64,000 nt of DNA from Spinacia oleracea (lineage: Eukaryota; Streptophyta; Magnoliopsida; Caryophyllales; Amaranthaceae): positions 15,028,001 to 15,092,000 of the forward strand of contig NC_079489.1 of assembly GCF_020520425.1 (NCBI RefSeq). The letters are read 5' to 3'. Below, piece after piece: positions 61,887 to 64,000 of this stretch. The translations under genes were made by a program, and so were the position numbers. The notes beneath the pieces are model-generated. The model did not search any database. It saw nothing but the letters and a program-made list of their open reading frames with translations, and had not been told where the DNA came from. Numbering within the stretch: position 1 is the stretch's first letter; the number at the start of each line of letters is the position of its first letter.

Positions 61887-63308
61887 TTTCTATCTCTATC
61901 ATACCCCCGCAGTCAAAGCGGGAGGAGGTCGTACGTTAAACTGGATCTAAATCCAAAAATAATTGTCGAGGAAGGCCCTCGGTGAAAATGTCTGCAAACT
62001 GATACCGCGAAGGAACGTGCAACACCCGTACCTGACCCAGCGCAACTTTTTCGCGAACAAAATGAATGTCCATCTCCACATGTTTAATGCGCTGATGTTG
62101 GACGGGGTTGCTGGATAAATAAATAGCTCTAACACTATCACAATAAACAATGGTGGCCTGACGTAGAGGGCAATGTAACTCTAGAAGAAGGTTACGAAGC
62201 CAACACGCCTCTGCAACGACGTTTGCGACGCCTCTATATTCTGCCCTTGCGCTTGATCTAGAAAGAGTAGGTTGACGCTTAGAAGACCAAGAAATAAGAT
62301 TGTCACCCAAGAAACAACAATATCCTGAAGTCGAACGACGAGTGTCGGGACACCCACCCAATTTGCATCAGTATATGTAATCAAGAGAAAAGTAGATGTA
62401 GGATATAAGTGCAATCTGTGATCAATGGTACCCTGAATGTAGCGAAAAATTAATGCGCTTTAATGCATTAAAATGAGCCTCTCGGAGATCATGCATAAAA
62501 AGGCATACTTGCTGGACAGCATAGGCAATGTCAGGGCGAGTAAAAGTAAGGGACTGAAGTGCACCTGCCAAACTGCGGTGATGAGTAGGATCCTGCACAG
62601 GAGGACCAAAATCTGCACTTAGCTTTGCATTAGTTCGACAAGAGTGGCAGCAGGCTTACAAGTCGCCATGCCTGCACTTTCTAAAATTTTATGTGCATAC
62701 TTTTGCTGGGAAAGAAGCATATAGGAAGGAGTACGTGTGACGGAAATACCCAGAAAATAATTCAATGGCCCCAAATCTGACATGGGAAATTCCGTTCGTA
62801 AATGAGAAATCAAATGATCACGCAAAGCATTAGAGGAAGTGCCGAGAATAATATCATCAACATAAAGCAATAGGTAAGGCATATCATCACCATGTTGAAA
62901 AGTGAACAAGGAGGTGTCACTCTTGCCAATAGTGATACCACACCCGACGAGCCTGTTTTAGGCCATAAAGCGCTTTCCTAAGTAAGCACACATAATTAGG
63001 GGGCCGCCTGTCAACAAAGCCCGGTGGTTGATGCATATAAACTGTCTCCTGTAGATCACCATGTAAAAAGGCATTTTTCACATCAAGTTGATGAATAGAC
63101 CATTTTCTAGCCATTGCTAGACCCAGAACAGTGCGGATAGTAGTCGGCTTAACAACTGGGCTGAAAGTCTCATCACAATCAATACATTTTTCCTGTGACC
63201 TACCATCACAAACAAGACGGGCTTTGTGCCTTTGTAAGTCACCTTTATCATTTTCTTTGTGAGAAAAAATCCACATACAATTAACAATATTCACCCCCGT
63301 AGGCCTAG
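61887..63308 (-). pseudogene. Copia D fragment: reverse transcriptase and RNase H
   Basis: Minus strand, a different Copia lineage. 63308-62920 holds the first half of reverse transcriptase ([40 protein letters not shown]). 62909-62619 has YVDDIILG and LGPLNYFLGISVTRTPSYML. 62361-61936 has RNase H ([31 protein letters not shown]). Frameshifts separate these pieces. A CCGC-rich end (61905-61925) lies where its 3' LTR should start, but none is present. The upstream part is cut by an LTR starting at 63309. Confidence 0.87.
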
Positions 63309-63830
63309 TGTTAGAATCCAACCTTTCTTTACTTGTATATCTCTTTTCTATTGCTTTCTAGGATCTTTCTAATAGTTTTCTAGGCTTTAGGGAGAATTAT
63401 TGTGCTACTGTAATTTCAGTGTTCACTGGATGCAAGTTTTAGCCAATTCAAAATAAACCTTTATCAGGGGTATGAACCAATACCTCTCATCAGAAGTTTC
63501 CTTTGCTTAATCACTTGCGTTGTTGTTAGCCTTTATAGATATTGTGCTGTCGAATGTTTTTAAGCTTTCCAAGACCCATCAAAGTCCCAAAAATAGATCC
63601 ACTCTCGTCGTCGGTCCCGCTTGTTCCTACTGTGCGCACACAAGCGCCTCGATTGACCCTCATCCCTCGCTCTTGTCGCCAATAGGAAAGAATGCCCTTT
63701 CTGAATCAGATGCTTACTCGTGCCCCTACAAGTCACAAGACAGTCATTCCGCACAAGGCCCGCATCCTTGCCGCCAATAGGCAAGAGTGCGCCGCACGGA
63801 TCCGGTGTCAAAACATTCTGACCGTGATAG
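63309..63830 (+). repeat. 5' LTR of element E, cutting Copia D
   Basis: It begins TGTTAGAATCCAACC immediately after the Copia D coding sequence and runs to just before TTGGTATCAGAGCC at 63831. About 520 bp. The 3' end is not exact. A GC-rich section near 63600-63800 gives spurious frames. The other end of this element is outside the window. Confidence 0.7.
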
Positions 63831-63831
63831 T

Positions 63832-63844
63832 TGGTATCAGAGCC
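63832..63844 (+). other. Primer binding site of element E
   Basis: TGGTATCAGAGCC, initiator-Met type, one base after the inferred LTR end. Confidence 0.75.
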
Positions 63845-63871
63845 AGGGCTCGACCTAGGCCCCGAAAGACG

Positions 63872-64000
63872 CACTACTAGAAATGGCACATAAACGACCA
63901 ATCTTTAACGGCGAAAGTAAAAAAGTACTTGTTAAAACCAAGAAAGTAGAAAGAGTTAATTAATTAACGCGGGTTATCCAAAACTTTTAACAAATTAAGA
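63872..64000. mobile_element. End of a CACTA-type element, continuing past the window
   Basis: CACTACTAGAAATGGCAC is a CACTA-type terminus, lying 28 bp into element E's interior. The sequence to the window edge is noncoding. Its partner end is not visible, so this is a likely but unproven insertion. Confidence 0.55.

Noticed and set aside
63520-63901. Frames of 86 and 113 codons on opposite strands
   Set aside because: They lie in the LTR of element E and cross its primer site.

Overview
This window looks like nuclear DNA of a eudicot plant. The genes have GT-AG introns, the intergenic DNA is AT-rich, and it carries plant-type Copia LTR retrotransposons with initiator-Met primer sites, a plant L1 LINE, CACTA and Mutator elements and Stowaway-like MITEs. 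The repeat types make me think of the Amaranthaceae (spinach/beet group), but that is an impression, not a demonstration.

The host genes form one receptor cluster. There are three glutamate-receptor-like (GLR) genes at 9582-13561 (+), 32588-35882 (-) and 40491-42502 (-), and two receptor kinases at 37174-40062 (+) and 43297-46366 (+). All three GLRs share a four-exon layout with the same intron phases. They keep a signal peptide and both halves of the ligand-binding clamshell, but lack the amino-terminal LIVBP domain and any recognisable pore helix between M1 and M3. Both kinases join two DUF26 modules outside the cell to a kinase resembling the LRR-I (malectin-like) class rather than the usual DUF26-linked class. 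GLR and kinase genes stand head to head twice, with matching blocks in the space between them, so the two-gene unit appears to have been duplicated as a unit. A cystatin-like gene remnant lies at the left end (838-1552).

The rest is mostly nested mobile DNA. At 1616-6844 a Copia element with near-identical LTRs but broken genes sits beside the cystatin-like remnant. At 15004-32441 a full-length LINE with a 13-bp target duplication is split by a 12.5-kb CACTA element (18842-31349, TSD TGG). That CACTA element carries fragments of unrelated host genes: serine carboxypeptidase-like, Y14/RBM8A and RBX1. It also holds a Pack-MULE with an F-box/LRR-type fragment (20411-21984, 9-bp TSD) and a second CACTA element with PWP2 and ABC1-kinase fragments (24494-29678). 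Remove the LINE and GLR1 and GLR2 become convergent neighbours about 1.6 kb apart.

From 46523 rightward another Copia element is broken in its gag by a 10.3-kb LTR element (47604-57901, TSD TGTTT) whose 1398-bp LTRs are almost identical while its interior has decayed. It abuts a minus-strand Copia fragment, itself cut by the 5' LTR of a further element, which runs into a CACTA-type end at the window edge.

A family of about 269-bp CACTA-type MITEs has entered introns of GLR1, GLR2 and the second kinase, once with one copy nested in another. I saw no tRNA, rRNA or CRISPR array.
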